Assembly: GCA_024196135.1 (NCBI GenBank)
Contig: JAMQCK010000875.1
Coordinates: 394 to 14,555, forward strand
DNA: 14,162 bases
Direction of reading: 5' to 3'
Source of the DNA: Pleurotus ostreatus/Saccharomyces cerevisiae fusant
Taxonomy: Eukaryota > Opisthokonta
Shown one piece after another: positions 1 through 8,464 of the stretch. A program made the translations under genes and the position numbers. The notes under the pieces were generated by a model. That model saw only the letters and a list, made by a program, of their open reading frames with translations, ran no database searches and was not told the origin of the DNA. Positions within the stretch are counted from its first letter, which is position 1. Each line of letters opens with the position of its first letter.

Positions 1-43
1 TCACACCCGCGTTTTCGCTGTGGCCACCGAACCGGCCGTATAG

Positions 44-72
44 CAGACAGCCGCGCTATGCGCAGCTGTCTG
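44..72. repeat. Subterminal hairpin in left TIR
   Basis: CAGACAGC (44-51) pairs with GCTGTCTG (65-72). Inside it GCGC (53-56) pairs with GCGC (60-63) around a TAT loop, with one mismatch (52/64). The identical hairpin lies at 14091-14119. A near-complete 29-base palindrome 43 bases from each tip could be a transposase-binding or end-structure site; that role is inferred. Confidence 0.6.
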
Positions 73-310
73 CGCCATCAAAGCTCGACTCATCCCCCTT
101 TCCCCTCCCCCCCTGTCTTCCCATAGCGCTCCACCTGGGACCGGGCCCTCAACCCCGATCCCGATCGCGACCCCCACCCCCCTCCTTCCACGTCCCGCGC
201 AATCGCCCAACAGGCATCGTGCTTGACGCTCTTCTACCCCTCCCCCTCCCCCTTCACACAGCGCACGTTGCCAACCCGCTCATGCGAGGCACACGACACG
301 TGCCGCGCCG

Positions 311-324
311 GCGAAAATTTTCGC
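311..324. repeat. 14-bp perfect palindrome in left TIR
   Basis: GCGAAAATTTTCGC reads the same on both strands. The mirror copy is at 13839-13852. Its half-site TTTTCGCTG (318-326) recurs at the tip of the repeat (12-20), so the same nine-base word occurs twice in direct orientation in each TIR. This is a candidate protein-binding motif by inference. Confidence 0.55.
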
Positions 325-418
325 TGGTGCATTTGGGGATTTTCTCATCGTTCTGCGCGTCCTAGCGCATTTCAATAGACATTATATGTAGATTTCATAG
401 TATGTACATTTGCTACCA

Positions 419-425
419 TTTTATA
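419..425 (-). promoter_or_regulatory. TATA-like box in left TIR, pointing outward
   Basis: The minus strand reads GGTATAAAATGG inside an AT-rich island (about 366-430) within otherwise GC-rich DNA. The mirror copy on the plus strand is at 13738-13744. In both TIRs the box points towards the flanking host DNA. It is only a sequence match; no transcript is known. Confidence 0.35.
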
Positions 426-666
426 CCATGGACGAACACGCCCTGCAGCAGCGGCGGCGACGCGCGTGCGACGCGAGGACATGCTGACTAAGCGAACCCA
501 ACGCGCGCGCAAGCGGCGCATCAACCGCGGCGGTGGCGGGGCGAGCGCGAGGCGCGGGCGTGCGGCGCGATCACCCGCCCGGCAAGCCCGGGGGGTCGCC
601 TGCCGCATAAGGCGGTCACCGGCGACGTGCCGGGCAGCCCCCCGGAGGCCGTGGCAGTGCAGGCAG

Positions 667-707
667 GACATACCCGCAGATTTTCAAAAGATCTGCGGAC
701 ATATGTC
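667..707. repeat. Inner-edge hairpin of left TIR
   Basis: GACATA (667-672) pairs with TATGTC (702-707), and CCGCAGAT (674-681) pairs with ATCTGCGG (691-698), with a small asymmetric internal loop and a nine-base apical loop. It is followed by the 12-bp palindrome CTTTTTAAAAAG (713-724). The mirror copies are at 13456-13496 and 13439-13450. Confidence 0.55.
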
Positions 708-742
708 GGGTACTTTTTAAAAAGCTTTACTTCCTCAGCTGG

Positions 743-1423
743 CAGATTCCCCATCTCGACGGCTATCTGCGCGGCCTCATGCGCTGCGGATACCTAGGAG
801 GCCCCGTGGAGGAGGTCTGTCGCATCGCCAGCATCCGTCAAGAAGAATTGGACGGGGAGTGGAAGAAATGGAGGCGCGTAGCCTGGATCAAGAGGTGGGC
901 GCCGCTATGCCCTGAGAGTGCATCGCTACAACAAGAGCTGCGCGAAGCACTCGGCGCCTCGGGCGAGGGCGAGGCGTATCCGCCAGAGTACGTGCCCTGG
1001 ATCACGCGCCGAGACTCGAACTCAACTCCCTCAGACTCGGCGAGGACGCGGACATGGCGCCGTTGGAGTAGGTTTCGGGAGAGCGCAGGCAGTAGCCCGG
1101 CAAGTAAGACTCTCCCGTGTCGCTTTCCGGAGCCCGAAGCTCATGCTTTCGACAGATGGGAGAGGACGGGAATTGCCTCTGGTCCTCCGCCGGCTAGAGC
1201 TGCCCTTATCTCCGAGGAGGGCACTCGTGAATTTCTTTGGACTAAATGTGCGTTTCGTTTTCTGTGGTTTCTTATGCTTCCTTTCGGTCTCCTTTTCCCC
1301 CTTATCTCTCTCGGGGAGTTTCCTTTCTCTTTTTTTCACGTTCCCCGCGGGCCCTTTCAGTTCGCGGCGAACGCGCTGGTGCTTCGGCGCCCCCTTCTGG
1401 ATTGCATTCCTTTCTCCATTTAG
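743..1423 (+). CDS. Unrecognised open stretch between TIR and pol, possible gag remnant
   Basis: A frame stays open from inside the TIR edge through 1423; its first ATG in the unique region is at 779. The translated segment of about 743-1085 is mixed, charged and Trp-rich (for example GEWKKWRRVAWIKRW and a Glu/Pro segment near YPPEYVPW), which looks more protein-like than the T-rich part after 1230. It has no Cys-His zinc knuckle and no protease D-S/T-G motif. Position upstream of pol suggests a remnant of gag or other retroelement 5' sequence, but I recognise no family. The T-rich stretch 1247-1361 begins with GTGCGT and ends with a pyrimidine tract plus CAG, so an intron there is possible. 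Confidence 0.3.
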   Translation, partial: QIPHLDGYLRGLMRCGYLGGPVEEVCRIASIRQEELDGEWKKWRRVAWIKRWAPLCPESASLQQELREALGASGEGEAYPPEYVPWITRRDSNSTPSDSARTRTWRRWSRFRESAGSSPASKTLPCRFPEPEAHAFDRWERTGIASGPPPARAALISEEGTREFLWTKCAFRFLWFLMLPFGLLFPLISLGEFPFSFFHVPRGPFQFAANALVLRRPLLDCIPFSI

Positions 1424-1652
1424 AGGCTTGGGAGCGGTTCGGGCGGCGACCCAGCCCGAATTAATCTCGAACTCTGATGGCCCCTCTACTCATGGTACTC
1501 GGCTATTTATGATCCTTCTACCTATGGCAGTGGTACTAGCTGGCCTAGCGCTTCGGACTCGATACAATTCGCGAGGATGTAGAGAGGAATCTTCGCGAAG
1601 AAGCTCTAATACTTGTACTTACGCGCAATATGATCATTGTTATGCGGCACAA

Positions 1653-4600
1653 ATGACGACGAGCACTTCACGCCCGCTCAAGCCAGTTGAGTGCGAAGAC
1701 ACGACGAAGCCTCGCGACGGGGACAAGGGGTTACCCAATAGTCGACGAGTCTTTTTCTACACAGTGAAGACCAACTACGCTCGAGCTCATGTAACAAAGC
1801 GCCTGCGGGAGGAGTATGGGCGGCCGGTGAAGGACCTCACGCCCAATCTGATCGCTCAGTTACTATTGGAGGAGGACGATGAGCTGATCTTGTGTACGGA
1901 GGAATTTCCCCGGACGCCGCTGGTCCGAGGAAGGAGAGAAGTCTTGACGGCCTATAAACGCGTGGATAAAAAGGTGCGGCCGGTGGGAGGAGCGATACCT
2001 TTATCCCACCAAGTTCAGCGCACACGTCCGACCGACGACGAGTTGTTTGCGGACCTGGGGACTCTTCCGCGTCACCCGCCCGCCTTTGAACCCAAAGGGC
2101 GGCTGACGAGGGAGCGTCTGCTAGCCATGAACGTGAACGCGGAGGGTTATTTATGGCCAGAAGAAGAGCGCCTTTTCGAGCAGATCCTACAGCTTAATGA
2201 GATGGCACTGGCGTTCGAAGAAAGTCAGAGGGGAACCCTAAAGGAGTCCTATTTCACTCCTTATAAGTTTCCTACGATACCACACAAGGCATGGGAATAC
2301 AAAAACATCCCTATCCCTCCTGGAATCCACGACAAAGTCATCGAGCTGCTCAAAGAAAAGATCAAAGCTGGAGTCTACGAACCAAGTCAGTCCTCCTACC
2401 GCTCCCGCTGGTTCTGTGTGCTCAAAAAGAACGGGAAGCTTCGATTAGTTCACGACCTTCAGCCCCTCAACGCGGTGTCGATCCGTGATGCCAGCACGCT
2501 TCCCATCATTGACGACTTTGTGGAGAAATTTGCGGGAGCAGAGTGTTACTCGGTGTTCGACCTGTTTTGGGGATTCGATGCGCGAAAAACAGACCCTAGC
2601 TGCCGCCATCTCACTGCCTTTCAGTCGCCCCTGGGCTTACTACAGCTCACGTCCATGCCCATGGGCTACACTAACTCGCCGGCCGAATTCCAGAATAGCA
2701 TGGTACACATCATAGAACCCGAGATTCCTGACAAGGCGAACATCTTCATCGACGACCTAGCGATAAAAGGCCCCGCCACCCAATATCTGGACGCGGATGG
2801 GAATCCGGAGGTATTGGATGATAACCCCGGAATACGACGATTCATTTGGGAACACGCGACTGATGTGCATCGGATCATGCATCGGATCAAGAGCGCCGGG
2901 GCAACCTTCGCTCCTAACAAAGCTCAGATCTGCAGACCCCGGGTCTTGATCGTAGGACAGACGTGCTGTCGCGAAGGCAGGCTGCCTGATCAGGAGAAGG
3001 TGAACAAAATTCAGAGCTGGCCACCGCTCAGGACGCCGAAAGAAGTGCGGCAGTTTTTAGGGCTTTGTGGCGCGGTTCGGGTATGGATACCCAACTACTC
3101 ATCGCTCATCCGCCCTCTAACCGAACTATACCGCCGCGGAGACGAATTTGTATGGGATCGACGGCGGCATGAGGCCTTCGAGCGCATCAAGACGCTGGTC
3201 GCTAGCCCTCCTGCGTTGCGACCCGTGGATTATCGCTCAGATCAGCCCGTAATCTTGTCGGTCGACTCGAGCAAAGAAGCTGTAGGGATGATCTTATCGC
3301 AAATCGATGAGGAAGGAAGGGAACATCCTGCAAGGTACGGGTCAATCCCTATGAGCGAGCGGGAATCGCGTTACTCACAACCGAAGCTAGAACTCTTCGG
3401 ACTCTATCGCGCGCTTCGGCATTGGCGGGTCTACCTAATCGGAGTCAAAAACCTGACGGTAAAGGTGGATGCTCAGTATATAAAGGGAATGCTGAACGAC
3501 CCGGACTTACAGCCAAACGCGACGATTAATCGTTGGATCCAAGGCATCCTGTTGTTTGACTTCAAGCTCGTGCATGTCCCCGCTACCCGCTTTCACGCCC
3601 CCGACGCCTTGTCTCGCCGACCTCTCAGGGTGGGAGAAACAGCCGTAAGCGACGACGATTCATGGCTTGACGATGTCGCACTTACCATCAGGGTAGCCCC
3701 CTCGAACCCAGAGGCGTTGTATTGCGCCGCTCAACCGCACTCGCAGTTGCAATATGCCCAAACGGGGACAGAAGGTCCGCTCTGCTTGGCAGGGAAACGC
3801 GTGGAGGATGCGAGCTTACACCAGTATAGTGAGTTTTTGGATACCTTGCAAGCCCCGCATTTCAACAGCACTCAAAAGAAGCATCGCTTTCTCAGTAAGG
3901 CGATGGAGTTTTTCAAGAAAGACTCTATTATGTACCGGAAGCGGAAATCCGACCCTCCTCAGCGCGTGGTGCTCGACCCGAGTGAGCGAGATATCGCCAT
4001 TACCCGCGCACACGACGAGCTAGGGCATAAGGGGGTTCAAGCCACCTTCGAATTACTGCGGCGGCGAGTGTATTGGCCCCACCTGTACGCAGACGTCAAG
4101 CATCATGTGCGGTCCTGCCATGAATGTCAGGTGCGCAGCCTGAAACGTCTAGAACATCCACTTACCATATCCACCCCAGTCACCTTATTCAGCAAGATCT
4201 ATCTGGATGCAATGCACATGCCCGAGACCAAGAAGGGATTTCGTTATATTATTGCGGCGCGAGACGACCTGTCAGGTTTTTGCGAGGCGCAGGCCCTGCG
4301 GAAGCTTACCTCGCGAGCAGTGGCGCACTTCCTATGGACGCGGATCATATGTAGATACGGGATTCCCCAGAAAGTAGTTTCGGATAACGGCAAAGAATTC
4401 CAAGGGGCCTTCGATAGGCTAACCGCCCGAATGAATCTGCCGGTACGCCGCATCTCACCATACAACCACCACGCCAACGGAGTTGTGGAGCGAGGTCATT
4501 TCACTCTAAGAGAAGCTATGGCTAAGTACTGCCGGGGCCAAGGTGAGAAGTGGCCGCAAAGCCTGCCACTCGCGCTGTTTGCCGACCGAATTACCGTCAG

Positions 4601-5168
4601 TCGCGTAACAGGGTTCTCTCCCTATCAACTACTGCATGGGTGTGACCCTGTACTTTCCCTGGACCTAGCGGAGGCAACGTTCTTGGTGCAAGATTTCCGG
4701 CCGGGGATGACCACCTCCGATTTGCTCGCGGCACGAATGCGCCAGCTTGAACGCCGCCCCGAGGACCTCGCACGAGCGGCGGCAGCCCTGCGCAAGGCGC
4801 GCTTCCGCTCCAAAGAACAGTTTGAGCGTCGATTCATACGCCGGCTGAAGAAGGAGGACTACCGAGAAGGGGAAATGGTACTATTAAGGAATTCGTCTAA
4901 CGAGCGACGAGTGGGGGCAGACGTAAAAATGGCAGCGCGATACACGGGACCGTTCATGATTGTCCGAAAGAACCGAGGAGGAGCCTATGTCCTACAGGAA
5001 CCAGACGGGACGATATTGAGTGGAAGCGTGGCCCCCAGGCGACTGCTGCCATACGTGAGAAGACAGCATGGAATATTTCGAGCCAATCGAAACGGGTACC
5101 TGTCAGGGTCCAGTTCTGAGGACGAAGGTTCAGCGGCGGAGAATGATACGGAAGAGGGGTCTGACTGA
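1653..5168 (+). CDS. Ty3/Gypsy-like Pol polyprotein: RT, RNase H, integrase (no gag or protease)
   Basis: The 1171-codon frame from the ATG at 1653 encodes an intact Pol. The reading frame is open upstream to 918, but the extra segment is not protein-like. In order: a linker with KRVDKKVRPV near residue 102; the conserved KNIPIPPGI near 215-224; reverse transcriptase about 225-400 with catalytic D303 (VFDLFWGFD) and D367-D368 (FIDDL); RNase H about 530-660 with D538, E580, D606 and D651; an integrase zinc module with H787, H792, C822 and C825; an integrase core with D852, D911 and E946; a GPF module at 1099-1101; and an acidic Ser/Glu tail. No chromodomain is seen. Known function: copying element RNA into DNA and integrating it. 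Gag and the aspartic protease are absent, so it is incomplete as an autonomous LTR element. With all catalytic residues present and no internal stops, it is either young or under selection. Confidence 0.95.
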   Translation: MTTSTSRPLKPVECEDTTKPRDGDKGLPNSRRVFFYTVKTNYARAHVTKRLREEYGRPVKDLTPNLIAQLLLEEDDELILCTEEFPRTPLVRGRREVLTAYKRVDKKVRPVGGAIPLSHQVQRTRPTDDELFADLGTLPRHPPAFEPKGRLTRERLLAMNVNAEGYLWPEEERLFEQILQLNEMALAFEESQRGTLKESYFTPYKFPTIPHKAWEYKNIPIPPGIHDKVIELLKEKIKAGVYEPSQSSYRSRWFCVLKKNGKLRLVHDLQPLNAVSIRDASTLPIIDDFVEKFAGAECYSVFDLFWGFDARKTDPSCRHLTAFQSPLGLLQLTSMPMGYTNSPAEFQNSMVHIIEPEIPDKANIFIDDLAIKGPATQYLDADGNPEVLDDNPGIRRFIWEHATDVHRIMHRIKSAGATFAPNKAQICRPRVLIVGQTCCREGRLPDQEKVNKIQSWPPLRTPKEVRQFLGLCGAVRVWIPNYSSLIRPLTELYRRGDEFVWDRRRHEAFERIKTLVASPPALRPVDYRSDQPVILSVDSSKEAVGMILSQIDEEGREHPARYGSIPMSERESRYSQPKLELFGLYRALRHWRVYLIGVKNLTVKVDAQYIKGMLNDPDLQPNATINRWIQGILLFDFKLVHVPATRFHAPDALSRRPLRVGETAVSDDDSWLDDVALTIRVAPSNPEALYCAAQPHSQLQYAQTGTEGPLCLAGKRVEDASLHQYSEFLDTLQAPHFNSTQKKHRFLSKAMEFFKKDSIMYRKRKSDPPQRVVLDPSERDIAITRAHDELGHKGVQATFELLRRRVYWPHLYADVKHHVRSCHECQVRSLKRLEHPLTISTPVTLFSKIYLDAMHMPETKKGFRYIIAARDDLSGFCEAQALRKLTSRAVAHFLWTRIICRYGIPQKVVSDNGKEFQGAFDRLTARMNLPVRRISPYNHHANGVVERGHFTLREAMAKYCRGQGEKWPQSLPLALFADRITVSRVTGFSPYQLLHGCDPVLSLDLAEATFLVQDFRPGMTTSDLLAARMRQLERRPEDLARAAAALRKARFRSKEQFERRFIRRLKKEDYREGEMVLLRNSSNERRVGADVKMAARYTGPFMIVRKNRGGAYVLQEPDGTILSGSVAPRRLLPYVRRQHGIFRANRNGYLSGSSSEDEGSAAENDTEEGSD

Positions 5169-5187
5169 GGGGTGCCCTGCCTGAGGG

Positions 5188-5195
5188 TATATAAG
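5188..5195 (+). promoter_or_regulatory. TATA box upstream of ORF2
   Basis: GGGTATATAAGCAGAG sits in the 80-base gap between the pol stop (5168) and the ORF2 ATG (5249), 61 bases before that ATG. A consensus TATATAAG in this GC-rich gap suggests ORF2 has its own promoter instead of being read from the full-length RNA. No experimental evidence is available. Confidence 0.5.
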
Positions 5196-5248
5196 CAGAG
5201 CCCGACCGCCCGAGCAGCTGAAGTTCACTAAAAAGCCCTTCCTCGGTG

Positions 5249-6415
5249 ATGGCCGATCTCATGCCCTTTGGCCCGTCCGGCGAAACCCCGTTCGATCACG
5301 GGTGCGCGCCTCTGCTCCCCGCATGGTTGAAGGCCCTCCCCCGCCGTGTCCAGTCCTTGGGGCGCGCCGTCATGCGGAAGTTCCAAGAGGTCGGGTTTGC
5401 TCGTCGTACCGGCGGCGTAACGGCAGATATCAGTGCGTGTTCTGGGATTCCGCAGCTCCTCCTCGCCACTCACCCTACCGCAGAGGCTGCTATAGCTGAC
5501 CCTGAGGTCGCGGACGTGGAGCGCGCCAATCTGGCGGGAATTCCTCCCCCTTCTACACTCCAGTTTCGCACCTCCGACTTGGGACAGTACTCCGATCTCT
5601 TCACGCGGGCGCCGCTCGTTCGTGAGCCCACGCGGCAGGCGCTTCCCTCGCGCCCTGCTCAGGCCATAGTGCGCGAAGAACCCTTGCACGAGCATCGTCT
5701 ACCCATCAACGAGCACCTCCGACTCGCCACCCCGCGCCCGACAGTGTCGCGCAGCCCGGCGTTCATCCCTCCGCCTCCAGGGGCACACTATGACGACGCG
5801 GGGTGCGGGCCCACACCACCCAGTTCCAACCCTTCGCGCGTCCCAACCCCCACCCTAGAGCAGGACTCGTACCCAGTCAGCCGTCTTATTCCTACCGAGT
5901 CCATCATGAAATATGACAGCTTTGTAGAACCCGCCCGGCTCTTCATTCTGAAGACTGCTGAAGGCGAGATTCCCCCGCTCATCCCCCTCCGAGCGGGAAT
6001 CCCTATTTCGGTGGTCAGCCTTCTCCGCGAGGGCGAGCTTGAGCAGCTATGGCCGGTGGAGGCCATTCGATTTGAACCGGAGTCTAATCGCGCAATCATA
6101 ATCGCCTCCTACGACGGCTTCGCTACTCCTGTCATCGTCCCCTTCGACATAATTATGGAGCTCCCGACCCGCGCTCGCGTGTGGCGCCGTTTTCGGGACG
6201 AGCTGGCAGACGTGGCGCGGACAGCCGACCGGTACGCTCTCGACGAGGACCAGGTGCGCGGGATGCACGAGGAGGCTAGAGCGCGGGCGATTTGGGAGAT
6301 CACCAAGTCCGTGTCCGGAAGGACGGTGCCGCCTCTGCAACACCCCGCTCCTAGCGAGGTCGGGTTGCATATCGTACGCACCCTTGGAATGTTCGCGCTG
6401 CCGGGGCCGCAATAA
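5249..6415 (+). CDS. Unknown ORF2 downstream of pol (env position), 388 aa
   Basis: The first ATG after pol starts a 388-codon frame; a GTG directly upstream is not needed. I do not recognise a family. Visible parts: an N-terminal segment (1-60) with a basic amphipathic stretch (AWLKALPRRVQSLGRAVMRK); a variable middle; a Pro/Ser-rich linker at about 161-205; and a more globular C-terminal part from about 217 with alternating hydrophobic strands (ARLFILKTAEGEIPPLIPL, IRFEPESNRAIIIASYDGF) followed by Arg/Glu-rich helices. There is no signal peptide, no membrane segment and no Cys-His knuckle, so it is not a retroviral envelope. It lies 80 bases after the pol stop on the same strand, behind its own TATA box. 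It is likely an accessory or structural protein of the retroelement; that role is inferred. Confidence 0.75.
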   Translation: MADLMPFGPSGETPFDHGCAPLLPAWLKALPRRVQSLGRAVMRKFQEVGFARRTGGVTADISACSGIPQLLLATHPTAEAAIADPEVADVERANLAGIPPPSTLQFRTSDLGQYSDLFTRAPLVREPTRQALPSRPAQAIVREEPLHEHRLPINEHLRLATPRPTVSRSPAFIPPPPGAHYDDAGCGPTPPSSNPSRVPTPTLEQDSYPVSRLIPTESIMKYDSFVEPARLFILKTAEGEIPPLIPLRAGIPISVVSLLREGELEQLWPVEAIRFEPESNRAIIIASYDGFATPVIVPFDIIMELPTRARVWRRFRDELADVARTADRYALDEDQVRGMHEEARARAIWEITKSVSGRTVPPLQHPAPSEVGLHIVRTLGMFALPGPQ

Positions 6416-6978
6416 GAGGGCCTTTTCTCTTGAAGGACTATTTTTCGTGTATTCGTAACTTCCGCCACCACTACCTGCTATATACGTACATTCCGCCTTA
6501 CGCCTCTCTGTACCGACGCTAGCTTAGAAGACGAACATTTTTCTTGGATACCTCACTGGGGCCTGCTAGAAGAGAAAAGGAAAATGGTGGCGTCATGCCT
6601 CGAGCGCGAAATGGCCTTCTTCGTCCGACCCTCAGCGAGGGCGCTGATATTTTCACGTTCCCCGCGTATGTCAGAGGGAGATTTGGTTAGGACGGACGGA
6701 TAAGACATTTCGCACAAAACCATCGGCACGACGCCACATAATCCGGGGCCTGCCGCGGCGGACAGTGCCGAGGCGGGACCGACGGTCACCTGAACTCACG
6801 TGATCGGGCCTTCTACGCGTGACGAGAAGGCGCCGGAATGTTCGACCACCTTCTGCGCTATTCCCTTGTTACCCAGAAGGATAGAGAGAGACCAAGAAGG
6901 AGCTGGATAGTTCGGTAGGGGTAGTTACGAGACCTGCTTGTCAGGTTTCGTTTTAGTATGGTGAAAGTGTCCACTTGA
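6416..6978 (+). repeat. LTR-like stretch between ORF2 and primer-binding site
   Basis: No gene is visible here. The stretch lies between the last retroelement ORF and a primer-binding site, which is where an LTR would end. A possible LTR runs from TGGATA at 6545 to TGTCCA ending at 6973, five bases before the PBS; its termini are an imperfect inverted pair. No second copy of this stretch exists elsewhere in the window, so LTR status rests on position only. It contains a CACGTG E-box near 6796. Confidence 0.4.
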
Positions 6979-6990
6979 TGGTATCAGAGC
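6979..6990 (+). other. Retrotransposon primer-binding site
   Basis: TGGTATCAGAGC is the standard LTR-retrotransposon minus-strand primer-binding site, complementary to the 3' end of an initiator-Met-type tRNA including its CCA. In a normal element it follows the 5' LTR and precedes gag. Here it lies downstream of pol and ORF2 on the same strand, so the order is permuted or two elements share one LTR. Confidence 0.7.
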
Positions 6991-7849
6991 TCTTACCCCA
7001 TTGGGATGTTGCCGCTTTTTCACCTGCTTAATGTTCGATTTGTACTTCGGGAAAAATCGTGGACCTTCCTTCACCTGCGCACTATCGTCTGAGCGAAAAC
7101 CGTGTGCTGTTTCCCTCAAGTGCTTGCTGCATATCGCCTTCTTCTTCACGTGGCGAGTTGGTCTAAGCAACTGCACAGCCCCAAAACTCGACACGCTCTT
7201 AAATCGTGTGTAACTCTTTGTCTAGATTTTTTCTTGTTCCCATTTTCAGTCTTCCGGCGTCGGATCCTTGAATCTTTATCTCCTCAAAATTTCGGAAGGC
7301 TTCGTTTCTTTTTGCGGTCTGCATACTTCCATCTTTACCTTCGGATACCGGCCCGATGAGTCATTTCGATTCATCGTCGCCGTCTCATTTTGTACTTATC
7401 GCCGAAGCCCGATCACAACGATCGGTCGGCGCTCGTGGGTGCACACGCATAGGAATGGTCATGGCTTGCGTTCCTTCCCTCCCTCCACCATATTCCCCAC
7501 CCTCGCTGCCAGACGACTTTGCGCTCGCCGCCGCCTATCGTCATTGCCATCGTGCCATGCATGCACCCTACACGCGATGCTCAAGCTCGACGCGGCGGCG
7601 AGGACGTAACGCGAGAGATTGCAGCTGCCGTCGACGACACAGAACGAGGCTGGGGCCGGATATCATCGGTGAGCTCGTCGCCATCCTCGCTATTGATCGT
7701 GCTAAGCCATACCCAGACGTTTCCTTCGATTCCCGGACCGCCAGATGCACGCGTGGGCCCCCTCGACGCGTGAACCGAAGTGGATGAGGTACTCGACCCT
7801 TGGAAACGCCGGGCGATGGGGTTTTCTTATGGGGGTCACCGAATGAAGG
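6991..7849 (+). pseudogene. Retroelement leader and possible broken gag start
   Basis: About 365 bases of T-rich, non-coding leader follow the PBS. An ATG at 7356 opens a Ser/Pro-rich frame to 7787 (for example PPPYSPPSLPDDFALAAAY). An overlapping frame (7519-7773) holds another plausible Ser/Pro-rich segment (REIAAAVDDTERGWGR). The shift between frames near 7600 suggests one broken reading frame. There is no capsid motif or zinc knuckle, and the similarity ends before the repeat array at 7850. A gag N-terminus is inferred mainly from position after the PBS. Confidence 0.25.
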
Positions 7850-8091
7850 TGAGCTAAGGTGCTTTTTTGCCGTTTTCATGACTTTGAGATCATGCTGACT
7901 TCGTTCTCAGCCGTATTCTTTGCACCTCTGACGGCGGAAAACAAGGTAAGTTGTGACTCCGCCGCCTCTTCAATCGATTCCATGCCGCTATCACGCGAAA
8001 TCGACGTACTGACGCTATTTTCAGGTGTATTTCTCCAACCCCGAGCCGCTGGAGGCGCACGCGCGCACACCCCTCGAGTGAGAAAAACGAA

Positions 8092-8110
8092 GGTGAAGGG
8101 CCCCTTCACC
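8092..8110. repeat. Perfect 8-bp-stem hairpin in array A
   Basis: GGTGAAGG (8092-8099) and CCTTCACC (8103-8110) flank a GCC loop. It sits where later units carry the AGGGGT-type hairpin, but its sequence is different. Confidence 0.5.
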
Positions 8111-8305
8111 CTCACACCCCTTTTCGCGCAGGCTCTGGGGCAGTACTCGGGTGGCTGTGGGCGGAATTCGGTGAGTTATAGCTGCTGTCCCCGAACACTA
8201 CCCCAACAACCTGCATAAAGTGATGCTGACCTTGTTTCCCTAGTTATCCTTGCAGACCCCGAGCCGGCGGAGGCACGTGTGGGGTCACTCGGCAAAGAGT
8301 GCAGC

Positions 8306-8322
8306 AGGGGTAGGGTACCCCT
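8306..8322 (+). repeat. Unit hairpin 1 (AGGGGTA-GGG-TACCCCT)
   Basis: Seven paired bases (8306-8312 with 8316-8322) and a GGG loop, closed by an A-T pair. It lies directly after the CTCGGCAAAG word of the repeat unit. Confidence 0.6.
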
Positions 8323-8447
8323 TTTGGTCCGTGAGCCGCCTTCCTCAACAACACGTTAACTCCATGCTGACCATCTGTTTGTGTAGACTTTGCTGACCCC
8401 CCGAACCGCCGGAGGCACACGCGGGCTCCCTTGGCAAAGGATGCTGA

Positions 8448-8464
8448 AGGGGTGCGGTACCCCT
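8448..8464 (+). repeat. Unit hairpin 2 (AGGGGTG-CGG-TACCCCT)
   Basis: Same architecture as hairpin 1. The loop-closing pair is G-T, which would be a G-U wobble in RNA, and the loop is CGG. Confidence 0.6.

Larger units (their letters stand above)
1..742 (+). repeat. Left terminal inverted repeat, 742 bp
   Basis: Bases 1-742 are the exact reverse complement of 13421-14162. Identity stops after the shared CCTCAGCTGG (733-742). The outer tip is TCACACCCGCG. Within it are a terminal hairpin (44-72), three C-rich tracts (about 94-118, 170-183 and 237-253), a 14-bp palindrome (311-324), an AT-rich segment with a minus-strand TATA box (about 366-430), an Arg-codon-rich GC segment (430-660) and an inner hairpin (667-707). 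The open frames inside it are GC-driven and look non-coding. Perfect identity implies recent mobility, gene conversion or an artefact. Confidence 0.95.

Noticed and set aside
372..720. 99-aa and 84-aa open frames inside the TIR, repeated in the right TIR
   Set aside because: Arg/Ala/Pro-rich on both strands as expected from GC-rich DNA; no protein character, and duplicated simply because the TIR is duplicated.
1337..1352. 16-base word TTTCACGTTCCCCGCG shared with about 6652-6667, considered as evidence for paired LTRs
   Set aside because: Flanks do not align, and a second short match (near 1252 and 6946) is in the opposite order; not colinear.
918..1652. Long upstream extension of the pol frame (245 codons before the ATG at 1653), including a hydrophobic MILLPMAVVLAGLAL segment
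   Set aside because: The start is GTG, the composition is Arg/Ser-rich then Phe-rich from a T-rich tract, and no gag or protease motif occurs; it looks like a frame open by chance.
5249..6415. Envelope gene, making the element a retrovirus-like errantivirus
   Set aside because: No signal peptide, fusion peptide, transmembrane segment or Cys pattern.
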